NCBI GenBank assembly: GCA_902609675.1
Contig: CACLST010000002.1
Span: forward strand, 33,794-97,793
DNA length: 64,000 nt
Source: an uncultured Pelagibacteraceae bacterium
Lineage (GTDB): Bacteria; Pseudomonadota; Alphaproteobacteria; Pelagibacterales; Pelagibacteraceae
Reading direction: 5' to 3'
This document shows, piece after piece, positions 1-9,512 of this stretch; the first letter of the stretch is position 1; each line of letters opens with the position of its first letter. The position numbers and the translations under genes are program-made. The notes below the pieces were generated by a model. The model ran no database searches. It worked only from the letters and a program-made list of their open reading frames with translations, and was not told the origin of the DNA.

Positions 1-81
1 GACAACCAGATACAAATTATTGGCGGATGCTGTGGTGTTACAGACAAACATCTAAAAAAACTAATTGAGACCTATTCTTAA
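1..81 (+). CDS. homocysteine S-methyltransferase family, C-terminal fragment (truncated by window start)
   Basis: Frame 1 reads DNQIQIIGGCCGVTDKHLKKLIETYS*; the GGCCG zinc-binding motif is typical of homocysteine S-methyltransferases. Confidence 0.75.
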   Translation, partial: DNQIQIIGGCCGVTDKHLKKLIETYS

Positions 82-82
82 T

Positions 83-1246
83 TTAATATTTTTTATTAAC
101 TAAATTTATCAGCATATTGATCATATCAGTTTTATAACTTTCTTTTGTTGCTGATTTCGTTTCTAGAACAGAAAAAAAAGCGGCTACATTCCCAGTTTTA
201 AAATTAGTTGCAAGAAACTGACCACCATACCCTGAGTGCCCAATCATGTTGCCTGAAACCATTGTAGAATTTGAATAATATAAATATTTGTCTTTTGATA
301 AATTCATATATTTGGGTCCTACATTATTAATTGTTTTGTTTAAAAATGATGAAGATCCAACTTTTCTATTCCCAACACCCATACCTTTTCTTGCGAAAAG
401 TAAACCCATTCGCAAAAAGTCTCTTGTAATTAAGCAACCACCTCCAGACATCCAAGGCATACCATATCTATCTGAAGCAATATATAACCCATCTTCAAAT
501 CCTGCAGCCTCAACTGCAGATAAAACCCAATCTCTTAAATTTCTACCACTAACTTTTTCTATTATTAATCCTACTACATCAGTATTTGCAGATTTATAAA
601 ATGCTTGTTCAGAATTATTAATTAAACTTTTATTTTTAGATTTTTTAATTGTATTTAAATATTCTTCTTGGCTTAGATGATTTTTAAGATTTTTAGGTAG
701 CCTCCATCCTCCAACAGGTTCATGCATAAACGAAGATGAGTATGCCTTAGTATAATCTTCAGTATAAGAGTTTATAACATTCATGTTCAAAACATCTTGG
801 ATCTTTGCATTTGCATACCCACTTCCAATTTTTGGCAAATAGTGAGAAACTTTTTTATTAAGATCTATTAATTTGTTCGTAACCAATTCTCCAATAAATA
901 GATTAACGAACATTTTTGTAATGGACATAATTGTTTGAGGCTGGTTTTTTTTAAAATCTTTGGCATATTTTTCAAATAATATATTTTGACGGTTGCCAAC
1001 AATTAATGAACAAAAAGATTTATTTTTAGTCATCTTCTTTACTAGAGGAAGTTTTGCGATAGTTTTATTTGGATTAGAGTTTAATTTTAATATCAAATCA
1101 GATCTTAAAAAAATACTGTATCTATTGATTTTATGTAAATTTTTATAACCAAACCTCCTTGTTTTAGGAAGGTTCCATGAAGCTTTATTATCTTTAAGTG
1201 TAGTTAATTCTGGGTTTCTAACAGAGATTAATTTTTTTTTCTTCAA
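83..1246 (-). CDS. class C beta-lactamase-related serine hydrolase
   Basis: ORF of 387 aa; SxxK motif (SITK), YSNS and HSGYGG motifs in the expected order. Confidence 0.75.
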   Translation of the reverse strand: MKKKKLISVRNPELTTLKDNKASWNLPKTRRFGYKNLHKINRYSIFLRSDLILKLNSNPNKTIAKLPLVKKMTKNKSFCSLIVGNRQNILFEKYAKDFKKNQPQTIMSITKMFVNLFIGELVTNKLIDLNKKVSHYLPKIGSGYANAKIQDVLNMNVINSYTEDYTKAYSSSFMHEPVGGWRLPKNLKNHLSQEEYLNTIKKSKNKSLINNSEQAFYKSANTDVVGLIIEKVSGRNLRDWVLSAVEAAGFEDGLYIASDRYGMPWMSGGGCLITRDFLRMGLLFARKGMGVGNRKVGSSSFLNKTINNVGPKYMNLSKDKYLYYSNSTMVSGNMIGHSGYGGQFLATNFKTGNVAAFFSVLETKSATKESYKTDMINMLINLVNKKY

Positions 1247-1695
1247 TATTTTAATGATTTTTTTTGTTCGTACTTTTGGTGATAAGCTTCAGCTTTGCAG
1301 TAATTTTTTTCTTTTGAAACTCTAGTTGAAACTTTTCCATCTAATTTACTGTTTACTTCGTTTAAAACTTTTTCTGCAATCTCTTTTTCTTCCTCTGTAC
1401 TATAAAATATTTCTGAACGGTATTGAATACCTACATACGTACCTTGTCGATTTACTTGGGTTGAGTCGTGTAATTCAAAAAATAAATTGACCATGTCCTC
1501 GTATGACTTTTCTTTTTCATCATACTCAACTTTGACCACTTCTATATGTCCTGTATCTCCACCACAAACTGCCTTGTATGTAACATTTGGTTCATCTCCG
1601 CCACAGTAACCGCATTCTGTAGACACTATACCTTTGATGCCCTCATACTTTTTTTCGTCCCAAAAACAGCCAATACCGCCAATAAATGTTTTCAT
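1243..1695 (-). CDS. msrA: peptide-methionine (S)-S-oxide reductase MsrA
   Basis: GIGCFWDEKKYEGIKGIVSTECGYCGG and TQVNRQGTYVGIQYRS are MsrA hallmarks; start moved from 1767 to the ATG of MKTFIGGIGCFW at 1695. Confidence 0.9.
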   Translation of the reverse strand: MKTFIGGIGCFWDEKKYEGIKGIVSTECGYCGGDEPNVTYKAVCGGDTGHIEVVKVEYDEKEKSYEDMVNLFFELHDSTQVNRQGTYVGIQYRSEIFYSTEEEKEIAEKVLNEVNSKLDGKVSTRVSKEKNYCKAEAYHQKYEQKKSLKY

Positions 1696-1712
1696 AATAT
1701 TTAATATATACT

Positions 1713-2627
1713 TTAGTTTTTTAAAATTGAAATTGCTTTTATTTCTTCTACACCGATCCCACAACATCCACCAATAATCTGGGCTCCATTTTTAATCCAT
1801 GACCTCACTTCATTTAAATATCCAGTTGGCGTCATATCATCTATAAATCTCCAGTGTGGTTTTTCATAATAACCTTTATTTGGATATGCTCCTACTATTC
1901 CATGGTAATTCTTCTTCGCAGTTTCAATTGCTTTTCCTGTAATATTTATATCTGAATGAGCAACCAATATTGGACCACTGTGTAATTTTTTAAAATTATT
2001 TATGGATGTCTCAAAGTTTTCATAGACATGTGTATCAGAGTCAATTGTATCATTATATCCAAGCATTATATTTTTTTGATCATCCATTACGCATGACACT
2101 GATAACCAAACTGGTATATTTACTTTCGTTGAACAATTTAACATAGTTTCAACTATGTCAGCTTGTGAGGACATAGCTTCTAAAATAATTAAGTCTACTC
2201 CTTCACCTGATAAAATTTTTAATTGTTCATCAAAGCCAGGTATCATTGCTTTAAGTCCGAGTTTATAAAAATTACCAAAAGTTGAAACGCTCCCAGCAAG
2301 CGCAACATCTTTACTTGAATTTTTAATTGCTTCTTTTGCAACTTGAACACTTTTTTTATTAAATTTCTCTATTGAGTCTTCATAACCATACTGTCTCATT
2401 GATATAGGCGTAGTACTATACGTATTAGTTGTTATTACATCCGCACCCGCACTTATATAATCTTCATGAATTTTTCTTACTAATTCTGGATGATCTACTG
2501 AGCATTTTCCACACCACATTTTTTCATCCATTTTAGCGCCATTCTTTTCTAATTCAGCGCCCATCCCACCATCTAAAATAATAGTTTTTTTATTTTCTAA
2601 TTTTTTATGAATTGATGAGTAGGACAT
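1713..2627 (-). CDS. homocysteine S-methyltransferase family protein
   Basis: ILDGGMGAELEKNG at the N-terminus and GGCCGIG at the C-terminus; start moved from 2723 to the ATG of MSYSSIHKKLENKK. Confidence 0.85.
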   Translation of the reverse strand: MSYSSIHKKLENKKTIILDGGMGAELEKNGAKMDEKMWCGKCSVDHPELVRKIHEDYISAGADVITTNTYSTTPISMRQYGYEDSIEKFNKKSVQVAKEAIKNSSKDVALAGSVSTFGNFYKLGLKAMIPGFDEQLKILSGEGVDLIILEAMSSQADIVETMLNCSTKVNIPVWLSVSCVMDDQKNIMLGYNDTIDSDTHVYENFETSINNFKKLHSGPILVAHSDINITGKAIETAKKNYHGIVGAYPNKGYYEKPHWRFIDDMTPTGYLNEVRSWIKNGAQIIGGCCGIGVEEIKAISILKN

Positions 2628-2631
2628 AGTA

Positions 2632-3018
2632 TTATACTTTGCTATTTGTGAAGGTACATATTTTATTTCCATCAAGATCACGAACGTAAGAATAATAAAC
2701 TCCTGATCCTTCTGGTCGTTCACCCCCTGATCCTTCGCTAGTACCTCCTGCTTTTAGTCCTATTTCGTGAAATTTGTCAACAATAACTCTCGAAGATGTT
2801 ATAAATGATATTTGTGTTCCATTTCCAAAAGTTGCTTCTTTTTTATTAAACGGTTTTGTAATGTAAAACTCTATTTCGTTTGTATCTTTCTTTCCATATG
2901 CTGCATAATCGTTTTCAACAGTTTCGTTTCTTGTTAGCCCAATAACTTTCAAAACTTCATCATAAAACTTAATGGCTGTGTCTAAATTATTTGTTCCCAC
3001 CATTACATAACCAATCAT
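2632..3018 (-). CDS. VOC/glyoxalase-superfamily protein
   Basis: 128 aa; MIGYVMVGTNNLDTAIKFYDEVL...YVRDLDGNKICTF pattern of VOC proteins. Confidence 0.8.
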   Translation of the reverse strand: MIGYVMVGTNNLDTAIKFYDEVLKVIGLTRNETVENDYAAYGKKDTNEIEFYITKPFNKKEATFGNGTQISFITSSRVIVDKFHEIGLKAGGTSEGSGGERPEGSGVYYSYVRDLDGNKICTFTNSKV

Positions 3019-3048
3019 CTCAACCTCAATTATTTTGAATATAATTTT

Positions 3049-4479
3049 TTAATTCCAACCAGTAATTGCCTTAACCTCTAGGTATTCAGTAAACCCCCAT
3101 AGTCCACCCTCTCGACCGTTTCCTGATTGCTTAAATCCTCCAAAAGGTGCTCCAGTCTCGGCTCCTTGGCCATTGATATAAACTGTTCCCGCTCTTACTT
3201 TTCTAGCTACTCTTTTTGCTTTTTCTTTATCCTCAGTTTGTAAATAGTTACCTAATCCGTAAGAAGTATCGTTTGTGATTTTTATTGCCTCTTCTTCTGT
3301 ATCAAATGGAATAATTGAAAGTACTGGACCAAATATTTCTTCTCTAGCAATTTTCATATCGTTATTTACATCAGTAAAAATTGTTGGTTTAACAAAATAC
3401 CCCTTATTAAGACCATTTGGTAGATCGGGCCCACCGGCAGCTAAAGTTGCACCTTCTTTAATTCCCTCATTTATAAGATTTACAACTTTATCATATTGAA
3501 CTTTGGATACTAAAGGTCCAATGTGATCACCTTTTTTAGATGCTACATCTACTTTTATTTTATTTGCTTCATCTACAGCTTCTTTTACTGCTCGATCATA
3601 AATTGATCTTTGAACTAACATTCGTGTTGGAGCATCACAAGACTGTCCAGTGTTGCTCATTATAGTTCTTACTCCATCTCTAACAGCATCTGGATAAGAA
3701 TCCTCAAAGACTATATTTCCACCTTTCCCGCCTAGCTCAAGTGTAACTTTTTTAATTGTATCAGCTGCATTTTTCTGTATCAGTTTTCCCGCTCTTGTAG
3801 ATCCTGTAAATGAGACCATATCAATATCAGGGTGACCAGATATATGATTTCCAACTACTTCTCCGTTACCATTTACTAAATTGAATACACCTGGAGGAAA
3901 CCCAGCTTCATCAATTATTTCTGCAAACAATACTGCTGACACAGGAGCAATCTCAGATGGTTTTAAAATCATTGTGCAACCAGCTGCAAGTGCTGGTATG
4001 ACCTTAAGTACTATTTGGTTCATTGGATAATTCCATGGCGTTATTAATCCACAAACTCCAATTGGCTCATATCTGATTTGATTGTTTGATTTTGGATCAA
4101 ACTGATGTTCAAAATTAAAATCTTTTAAAATATCTATTACATTTTTAGATATATCTGCTCCCATTTTAGTATGAGTCTCTGATGCAAAATCTAATGGTGC
4201 ACCCATTTCCATTGATTGTGCTTCAACCATTTCATCCCATCTTCTATTATAAATTTCACAAAATTTTTCTAATAACTTTACTCTCTCTTCTTTCGAAGTT
4301 TCTTTCCAGGTTTCAAATGCTACTTTAGCAGCACTTACAGCTTTATCAGTATCCTCTTCAGATCCTAGAGAAATTACAGCAAAAGCCTCTTCAGTTGATG
4401 GATCAATTACATCAAAGTCATTAGGTTTGACTGGAGCAACCCATTTTCCGTTTATATAAAAATCTTTCTTTTCAATCAT
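3049..4479 (-). CDS. NAD(P)-dependent aldehyde dehydrogenase
   Basis: 476 aa; TPWNYPMNQ, SFTGSTRAGKLI, LELGGKGGNIVF and TGQSCDAPTR (catalytic Cys) motifs. Confidence 0.93.
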   Translation of the reverse strand: MIEKKDFYINGKWVAPVKPNDFDVIDPSTEEAFAVISLGSEEDTDKAVSAAKVAFETWKETSKEERVKLLEKFCEIYNRRWDEMVEAQSMEMGAPLDFASETHTKMGADISKNVIDILKDFNFEHQFDPKSNNQIRYEPIGVCGLITPWNYPMNQIVLKVIPALAAGCTMILKPSEIAPVSAVLFAEIIDEAGFPPGVFNLVNGNGEVVGNHISGHPDIDMVSFTGSTRAGKLIQKNAADTIKKVTLELGGKGGNIVFEDSYPDAVRDGVRTIMSNTGQSCDAPTRMLVQRSIYDRAVKEAVDEANKIKVDVASKKGDHIGPLVSKVQYDKVVNLINEGIKEGATLAAGGPDLPNGLNKGYFVKPTIFTDVNNDMKIAREEIFGPVLSIIPFDTEEEAIKITNDTSYGLGNYLQTEDKEKAKRVARKVRAGTVYINGQGAETGAPFGGFKQSGNGREGGLWGFTEYLEVKAITGWN

Positions 4480-4500
4480 AAATGCACTTTAACACAGAAT

Positions 4501-5442
4501 TTAAATTTCATAACCTTTTTCTTCAGGCTCAAGATCAGTTAACTCCTCGGGAAACCCCTCAGCTCTAAAATCAATCTTATTTAAATCTTCCATTCTTTTT
4601 ACTATCATAGATGACCAGGCTCTTGAGCCGTATTTTTTTTGACCATCTTTAAATATTTCAACTATCTTAGGGGAAATTTCCAAAGGTGTATTTAATTTTT
4701 TTGCGAGCTCATCAAATAGACCGGTATCTTTTAAGACAAGGTCCATCGTAAAATTTATATTATAAGAACCATTTAATATGACTTTGCTTTCTGTTTCATG
4801 AACAAATGAATTACCTGAAGAAACAGCAATTCCTTTATAAGTTTTTGCAAGATCTAGGTTTGACTTTTTAGCTACTGTCCACGCCTCCCCAAGGGCAACC
4901 AAATGGGTAGATGCTAAATAATTTGTAATTACTTTGAGAACAGAAGCAGTACCTAATTCTCCTGTATGTAATATTTTACGCCCCATTACAGTTAAAGCAG
5001 GCAATATCTTTTCAAATGCATCTCTTTCTCCACCAACAAATATCGCTATATTTCCTGACGCTGCTCTATGGCATCCACCACTTACTGGACCATCTAGAGG
5101 TATTGCCTTTTTTTCAATTACTTTTTTGCCAATCCTTTTTACCTCTGCCTCATCAGTAGTACTCATTTCCAACCATATTTTATTTTCAGAAATACCTTCT
5201 AGAATTCCGTTATCCCCCTCCATCACTTCTGCGCAAATTTCAGGAGAAGGAAGACAAGTTATTATTAAATCAACTTTCTCTGCTAGTTCTTTAGCAGAGT
5301 TTGCAATTTTAGCCCCCATACTTTCAAATTCTTTTGTTAAATTTTTATCTAAATCTCTAACTGTTAAATTAAATTTATTCCTTAACAAACTCCCAGCTAG
5401 TTTTCCTCCAACATTTCCTAAACCAATAAATCCTATATTCAT
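4501..5442 (-). CDS. NAD(P)-dependent beta-hydroxyacid dehydrogenase (HIBADH/GLYR family)
   Basis: N-terminal GFIGLGNVGGKLAGSL Rossmann motif; DGPVSGG motif. Confidence 0.88.
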   Translation of the reverse strand: MNIGFIGLGNVGGKLAGSLLRNKFNLTVRDLDKNLTKEFESMGAKIANSAKELAEKVDLIITCLPSPEICAEVMEGDNGILEGISENKIWLEMSTTDEAEVKRIGKKVIEKKAIPLDGPVSGGCHRAASGNIAIFVGGERDAFEKILPALTVMGRKILHTGELGTASVLKVITNYLASTHLVALGEAWTVAKKSNLDLAKTYKGIAVSSGNSFVHETESKVILNGSYNINFTMDLVLKDTGLFDELAKKLNTPLEISPKIVEIFKDGQKKYGSRAWSSMIVKRMEDLNKIDFRAEGFPEELTDLEPEEKGYEI

Positions 5443-6305
5443 TAATTTACCTCCTCTTTTTTTTTATATAATATCATTATGACACCAAATATTATTACTA
5501 CTCCTCCAATAAATAATTCACTTGTTGGTTTCTCACCTAATAAAAAAATTGCTGCAAGCAATCCAGTCGGCGGTATACCCATAGTCACTATGGGTAACAC
5601 TTTATATAATGGATTATTTTTTAGAACATAATAAAAGCAGCCATAAGTTATAGGTTGCATAATAAATCCAATGTAAAATGCTATTAACCAATGATTAAAT
5701 TTAGCAGTTGATAAATATGATATGGTATCACCTTCAATTACCGCAGAAATTAAAATTAAAGTGGGACCAGAAAATAATGCAAGCCACGCCACTAAAGCCA
5801 AAGGATTAATTTCTTTACTCAAAGGTTTAACAATTACTTGGCCAAGCGCCCATATTGCTGAACCTAAAATTGTAAGAGCGATACCAAATATTTTTCCATC
5901 TAAATTAGGTGAACCAGTTAAAATATAAACTCCTATAAACGCGATTCCTATACCGATTAAAGCTCTTAAAGTTGGTTTCTCTTTCAACATGAAAAAAGCA
6001 AATATTACTCCAAATGGAACTTCTGTTTGTACTAATAATACTGCCGCTGATGCATCTATAAAATTTAAACCAGTATAGGTAATACTGTATTGCAAGGTGT
6101 TCGCTATAAACGAAGCGATAAAGATTTTTTTTAAGAAACCTTTTGGAATAGGAAACCACCAAATTAAAATAGAAGCAGCAAAAATAAATCTTAATCCCAT
6201 TAGAAGTATTGGAGGAAAAGATTCAAAAGCAGGTTTGGCAATTACAAAACCAAAACCTAAAAAGATAGGAACAAGTGATGCAACTAGAGTATCTTTAAAA
6301 TTCAT
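5442..6305 (-). CDS. EamA/DMT-family transporter
   Basis: 287 aa, multiple hydrophobic helices, two EamA-like halves. Confidence 0.85.
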   Translation of the reverse strand: MNFKDTLVASLVPIFLGFGFVIAKPAFESFPPILLMGLRFIFAASILIWWFPIPKGFLKKIFIASFIANTLQYSITYTGLNFIDASAAVLLVQTEVPFGVIFAFFMLKEKPTLRALIGIGIAFIGVYILTGSPNLDGKIFGIALTILGSAIWALGQVIVKPLSKEINPLALVAWLALFSGPTLILISAVIEGDTISYLSTAKFNHWLIAFYIGFIMQPITYGCFYYVLKNNPLYKVLPIVTMGIPPTGLLAAIFLLGEKPTSELFIGGVVIIFGVIMILYKKKEEVN

Positions 6306-6365
6306 TCAATTCATTTAATATTAATGATTATTCAAGAACTTATGATATATTCACTCTTTTAAAAT

Positions 6366-7106
6366 ATGAATTCAACAAAAATAGAACCAAAATACATAAG
6401 TAAATCAAATCCACGAGTTGGCCTTATTGCTCTTGCAAGTGATTTTATGATTGAGAGAGATTTTATTAATGTAATTAAGGATAGAGAAATTGATTTTTTT
6501 GTTAATAGAATAGAGTGTTATAATCCTTTAACTAAAGAAAATCTGATCAAAATGTCAGATAAAGTAACCAGTGTAACAAAAGACATTTTACCAGATCAAG
6601 ATATTGATTGTGTAGTCTATGGATGTACTTCTGGAACTATTGCAGCAGGCTATAACTCTATTAAGCAAAAGGTAAAAGCAGCAAAACCAATGGCCCAGGT
6701 TACAACGCCAAGTACAGCCGCAATAAAAGCATTAAAAAAGTTAAATATTAAAAAACTTTCGCTATTTACTCCCTACAGCAAAAAACTTAATGATGAGGTT
6801 ATGGGATATTTTAAGTCAGAGGGATTTGAAATAACATCCAATTCGTACTTTGATATAGAAGCAGATTACGATATAGGCAAAGTAGACCAAAATTATTTGT
6901 ATGATGTCTTGTCTAAAATAGATTTAAATGGAGCAGACGCATTATTTGTATCTTGTACAGCTCTTCCTGTATTACCAATAATCGATAAACTTGAAAAAAA
7001 ACTTAATACGATTGTTTTATCAAGCAATCAGGCATTAATTTGGGATACTCTTGTCCAAATTAATAAAAATAACCTTGTAGAAGGTTTTGGTAAATTATTC
7101 AGATAG
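6366..7106 (+). CDS. Asp/Glu racemase / maleate isomerase / arylmalonate decarboxylase-like protein (EutA-like)
   Basis: VYGCTSGTIAAG and FVSCTALPVLPIID carry the two active-site Cys contexts of this family. Confidence 0.75.
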   Translation: MNSTKIEPKYISKSNPRVGLIALASDFMIERDFINVIKDREIDFFVNRIECYNPLTKENLIKMSDKVTSVTKDILPDQDIDCVVYGCTSGTIAAGYNSIKQKVKAAKPMAQVTTPSTAAIKALKKLNIKKLSLFTPYSKKLNDEVMGYFKSEGFEITSNSYFDIEADYDIGKVDQNYLYDVLSKIDLNGADALFVSCTALPVLPIIDKLEKKLNTIVLSSNQALIWDTLVQINKNNLVEGFGKLFR

Positions 7107-7112
7107 AAATTT

Positions 7113-8282
7113 ATGTCATTTACTAAAGACGAATATAAACAAAGATTAAAAAAAGTTCAGTCGATGATGCAGGAAAAAGGTATTGAACTATTAATTTCTC
7201 ACGACACAAATAACATGAATTATTTAACTGGTTATGATGCATGGTCTTTTTATTATGCACAGTGTGCAATTGTTCATGTTAACGCTGAAGAACCTTTATG
7301 TTTTGTAAGAGCTCAAGACTCAGGCGGTGCGTATATTAAAACTTATCTTAGAGATGAAAATATTATTGTGTATGATGAAAATTATATTCATAATTGGCCA
7401 AAACATCCTTATGATTATTTAGTTCAAATTATAAAAGATAGAAATTGGGATAAGCTTTCAATCGGAGTTGAGATGGATGCTCATTACTTCACCGCTTTTT
7501 GCTATGAAAAGATAAAACAAAGTTTACCGAATGCAAAAATAAAAGATTCAGAACGATTAGTTAATTGGGCAAGATTTGCAAAATCCGATGCAGAGATTAA
7601 CTATATGAAAACTGCTGCACTAATTTCAGAAAAAGGAATGAAGACTGCAATGGAGGTAATTAAACCAGGGGTAAGACAATGCGATGCAGTAGGCGACATA
7701 CAAAAAACTTTATTTTATGGAACTCCTGAGTTTGGTGGAGAGTATTCAAGTATTGCTACACTTCTTCCCACAGGTAAAGGAACATCGGCATCACATTTAA
7801 CAGCAACCCAAGATAAGTTTGTTGAAGGCGAAGCGACGATTGTTGAGTTATCTGGAGTTTATAAAAGATATCATGCGCCAATGGCAAGAACAGTCTTACT
7901 CGGAAAACCTGATCAATTAAAAATAGACACGATGAACAAAACTATCGAAGCTCTTCAAGCTGGAATTGATGCTACAAAACCTGGAAATACAGCAAATGAT
8001 GTAGCGCAAGCTTTTTGGGGTATTTTAGATAAATATGGAATAGAGAAAAAATCAAGAACTGGTTATTCAATTGGAATAGGTTACCCGCCAGATTGGGGTG
8101 AGCATACTCTTAATATATATAAAGGAGAAATGACTGAACTAGTGCCGAATGCGTGTTTTCATATGATAGCTGTAATGCAATTTGGTGATTGGGGAGTTGA
8201 AGCATCGGAGGCTATAAGAGTTACTGACAAAGGATGTGAATTATTCTGCAATTTTCCAAAAGAGTTACACATTAAGAGTTAA
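7113..8282 (+). CDS. M24-fold hydrolase of the creatinase/ectoine-hydrolase (DoeA/EutD) type
   Basis: LLPTGKGTSASHLTATQDKFVEGEATIVELSGVYKRYHAPMARTV; M24 fold but the usual metal-ligand aspartates are not seen. Confidence 0.75.
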   Translation: MSFTKDEYKQRLKKVQSMMQEKGIELLISHDTNNMNYLTGYDAWSFYYAQCAIVHVNAEEPLCFVRAQDSGGAYIKTYLRDENIIVYDENYIHNWPKHPYDYLVQIIKDRNWDKLSIGVEMDAHYFTAFCYEKIKQSLPNAKIKDSERLVNWARFAKSDAEINYMKTAALISEKGMKTAMEVIKPGVRQCDAVGDIQKTLFYGTPEFGGEYSSIATLLPTGKGTSASHLTATQDKFVEGEATIVELSGVYKRYHAPMARTVLLGKPDQLKIDTMNKTIEALQAGIDATKPGNTANDVAQAFWGILDKYGIEKKSRTGYSIGIGYPPDWGEHTLNIYKGEMTELVPNACFHMIAVMQFGDWGVEASEAIRVTDKGCELFCNFPKELHIKS

Positions 8283-8327
8283 TTAACTGTTGCAAAGAAC
8301 TTAACTAAGTGTTTTAAAAACTAACAT

Positions 8328-9413
8328 ATGTCAAAAAAAGAAGATTTCGTAAAATTTGATAAAGTCGACAAAAGTTACGATGGAAAAGTATTAGTAGTTA
8401 AAGATTTGAATTTGGATATCGAAGAAGGTGAGTTTGTAACAATGCTTGGACCCTCTGGTTCTGGAAAAACCACATGCTTAATGATGCTTGCTGGTTTTGA
8501 AACCCCAACTAATGGAGAAATTTATTTAGATAAAAATCCAATTTCAAACATTCCTCCACACAAAAGAGGTATTGGAATGGTTTTTCAAAATTATGCTCTG
8601 TTTCCTCATATGACAGTTTTTGAAAATTTGGCTTTTCCTTTAAGAGTAAGAAAAATTTCAAAAGATAATATTGATAAAAAAGTTGAAAAGGCATTATCTA
8701 TGGTTTCATTGTCAGGATTTGGAAACCGTATGCCAGGACAACTTTCTGGAGGTCAACAGCAAAGAGTAGCTGTAGCAAGAGCATTGGTATTTGATCCATC
8801 AGTAGTTTTAATGGATGAACCTTTAGGTGCTTTAGATAAAAATTTAAGAGAGAGTATGCAGTATGAAATTAAACATATTCATGAGAGTATTGGTGTAACA
8901 GTTGTATATGTCACTCACGACCAAGGTGAAGCATTAACAATGTCAAACAGAATAGCAGTATTTAATGATGGTAAAGTTCAGCAACTATCAAGTCCAGATA
9001 AGTTATATGAAGAACCTGTAAATTCTTTCGTTGCAGAGTTTATTGGAGAGAATAATACTTTTGCAGGGGAAATCTCAAGTATATCAAATGGATCTTGTAA
9101 AGTTAAATTAGCTGAGGGTGAAATAATTGCAAATCCAATTTCAGTTAAATCTGTTGGAGAAAAAACTACAGTATCCATTAGACCGGAAAGAGCATTGATT
9201 AATCCTAAAGATAAAATGGACAACAATCAGAAAGGTAAAATAGAAGAAGTGATTTATCATGGTGATCACACTAGAGTGAGACTTAATTTACTAGGTAATT
9301 CTGAATTTATTTTAAAAGTTCCAAATAGTTCTCAAAATTTAGATATTAAACTTGGAAATGAGATTAATATTGGGTGGAATAGTCAGGATGCAAGAGCTTT
9401 AGACCCAAAATAA
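8328..9413 (+). CDS. potA: ABC transporter ATP-binding protein, spermidine/putrescine (PotA) type
   Basis: Walker A GPSGSGKTT, LSGGQQQRVAVARAL, VLMDEPLGALD; TOBE-like C-terminus. Confidence 0.88.
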   Translation: MSKKEDFVKFDKVDKSYDGKVLVVKDLNLDIEEGEFVTMLGPSGSGKTTCLMMLAGFETPTNGEIYLDKNPISNIPPHKRGIGMVFQNYALFPHMTVFENLAFPLRVRKISKDNIDKKVEKALSMVSLSGFGNRMPGQLSGGQQQRVAVARALVFDPSVVLMDEPLGALDKNLRESMQYEIKHIHESIGVTVVYVTHDQGEALTMSNRIAVFNDGKVQQLSSPDKLYEEPVNSFVAEFIGENNTFAGEISSISNGSCKVKLAEGEIIANPISVKSVGEKTTVSIRPERALINPKDKMDNNQKGKIEEVIYHGDHTRVRLNLLGNSEFILKVPNSSQNLDIKLGNEINIGWNSQDARALDPK

Positions 9414-9446
9414 GCTAAATTATTACGAAATTACCAAAATCCCCTG

Positions 9447-9475
9447 TTGACTCTCTTTTCCTATGTTGCTGTACT
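9447..9475 (+). promoter_or_regulatory. candidate sigma70-type promoter upstream of the binding-protein gene
   Basis: TTGACT (9447-9452), 17-nt spacer, TGTACT (9470-9475). Confidence 0.35.
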
Positions 9476-9512
9476 TCGTTTTTTATAAAAAAAACGTTTA
9501 AACGGAGGATAA

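Noticed and set aside
288-599. Plus-strand 103-aa ORF inside the beta-lactamase-like gene
   Set aside because: Antisense to a supported gene, no motifs
4934-5482. 182-aa plus-strand ORF opposite the HIBADH-like gene
   Set aside because: Antisense to a clear coding gene; low-complexity Ser/Pro/Ile translation typical of shadow ORFs
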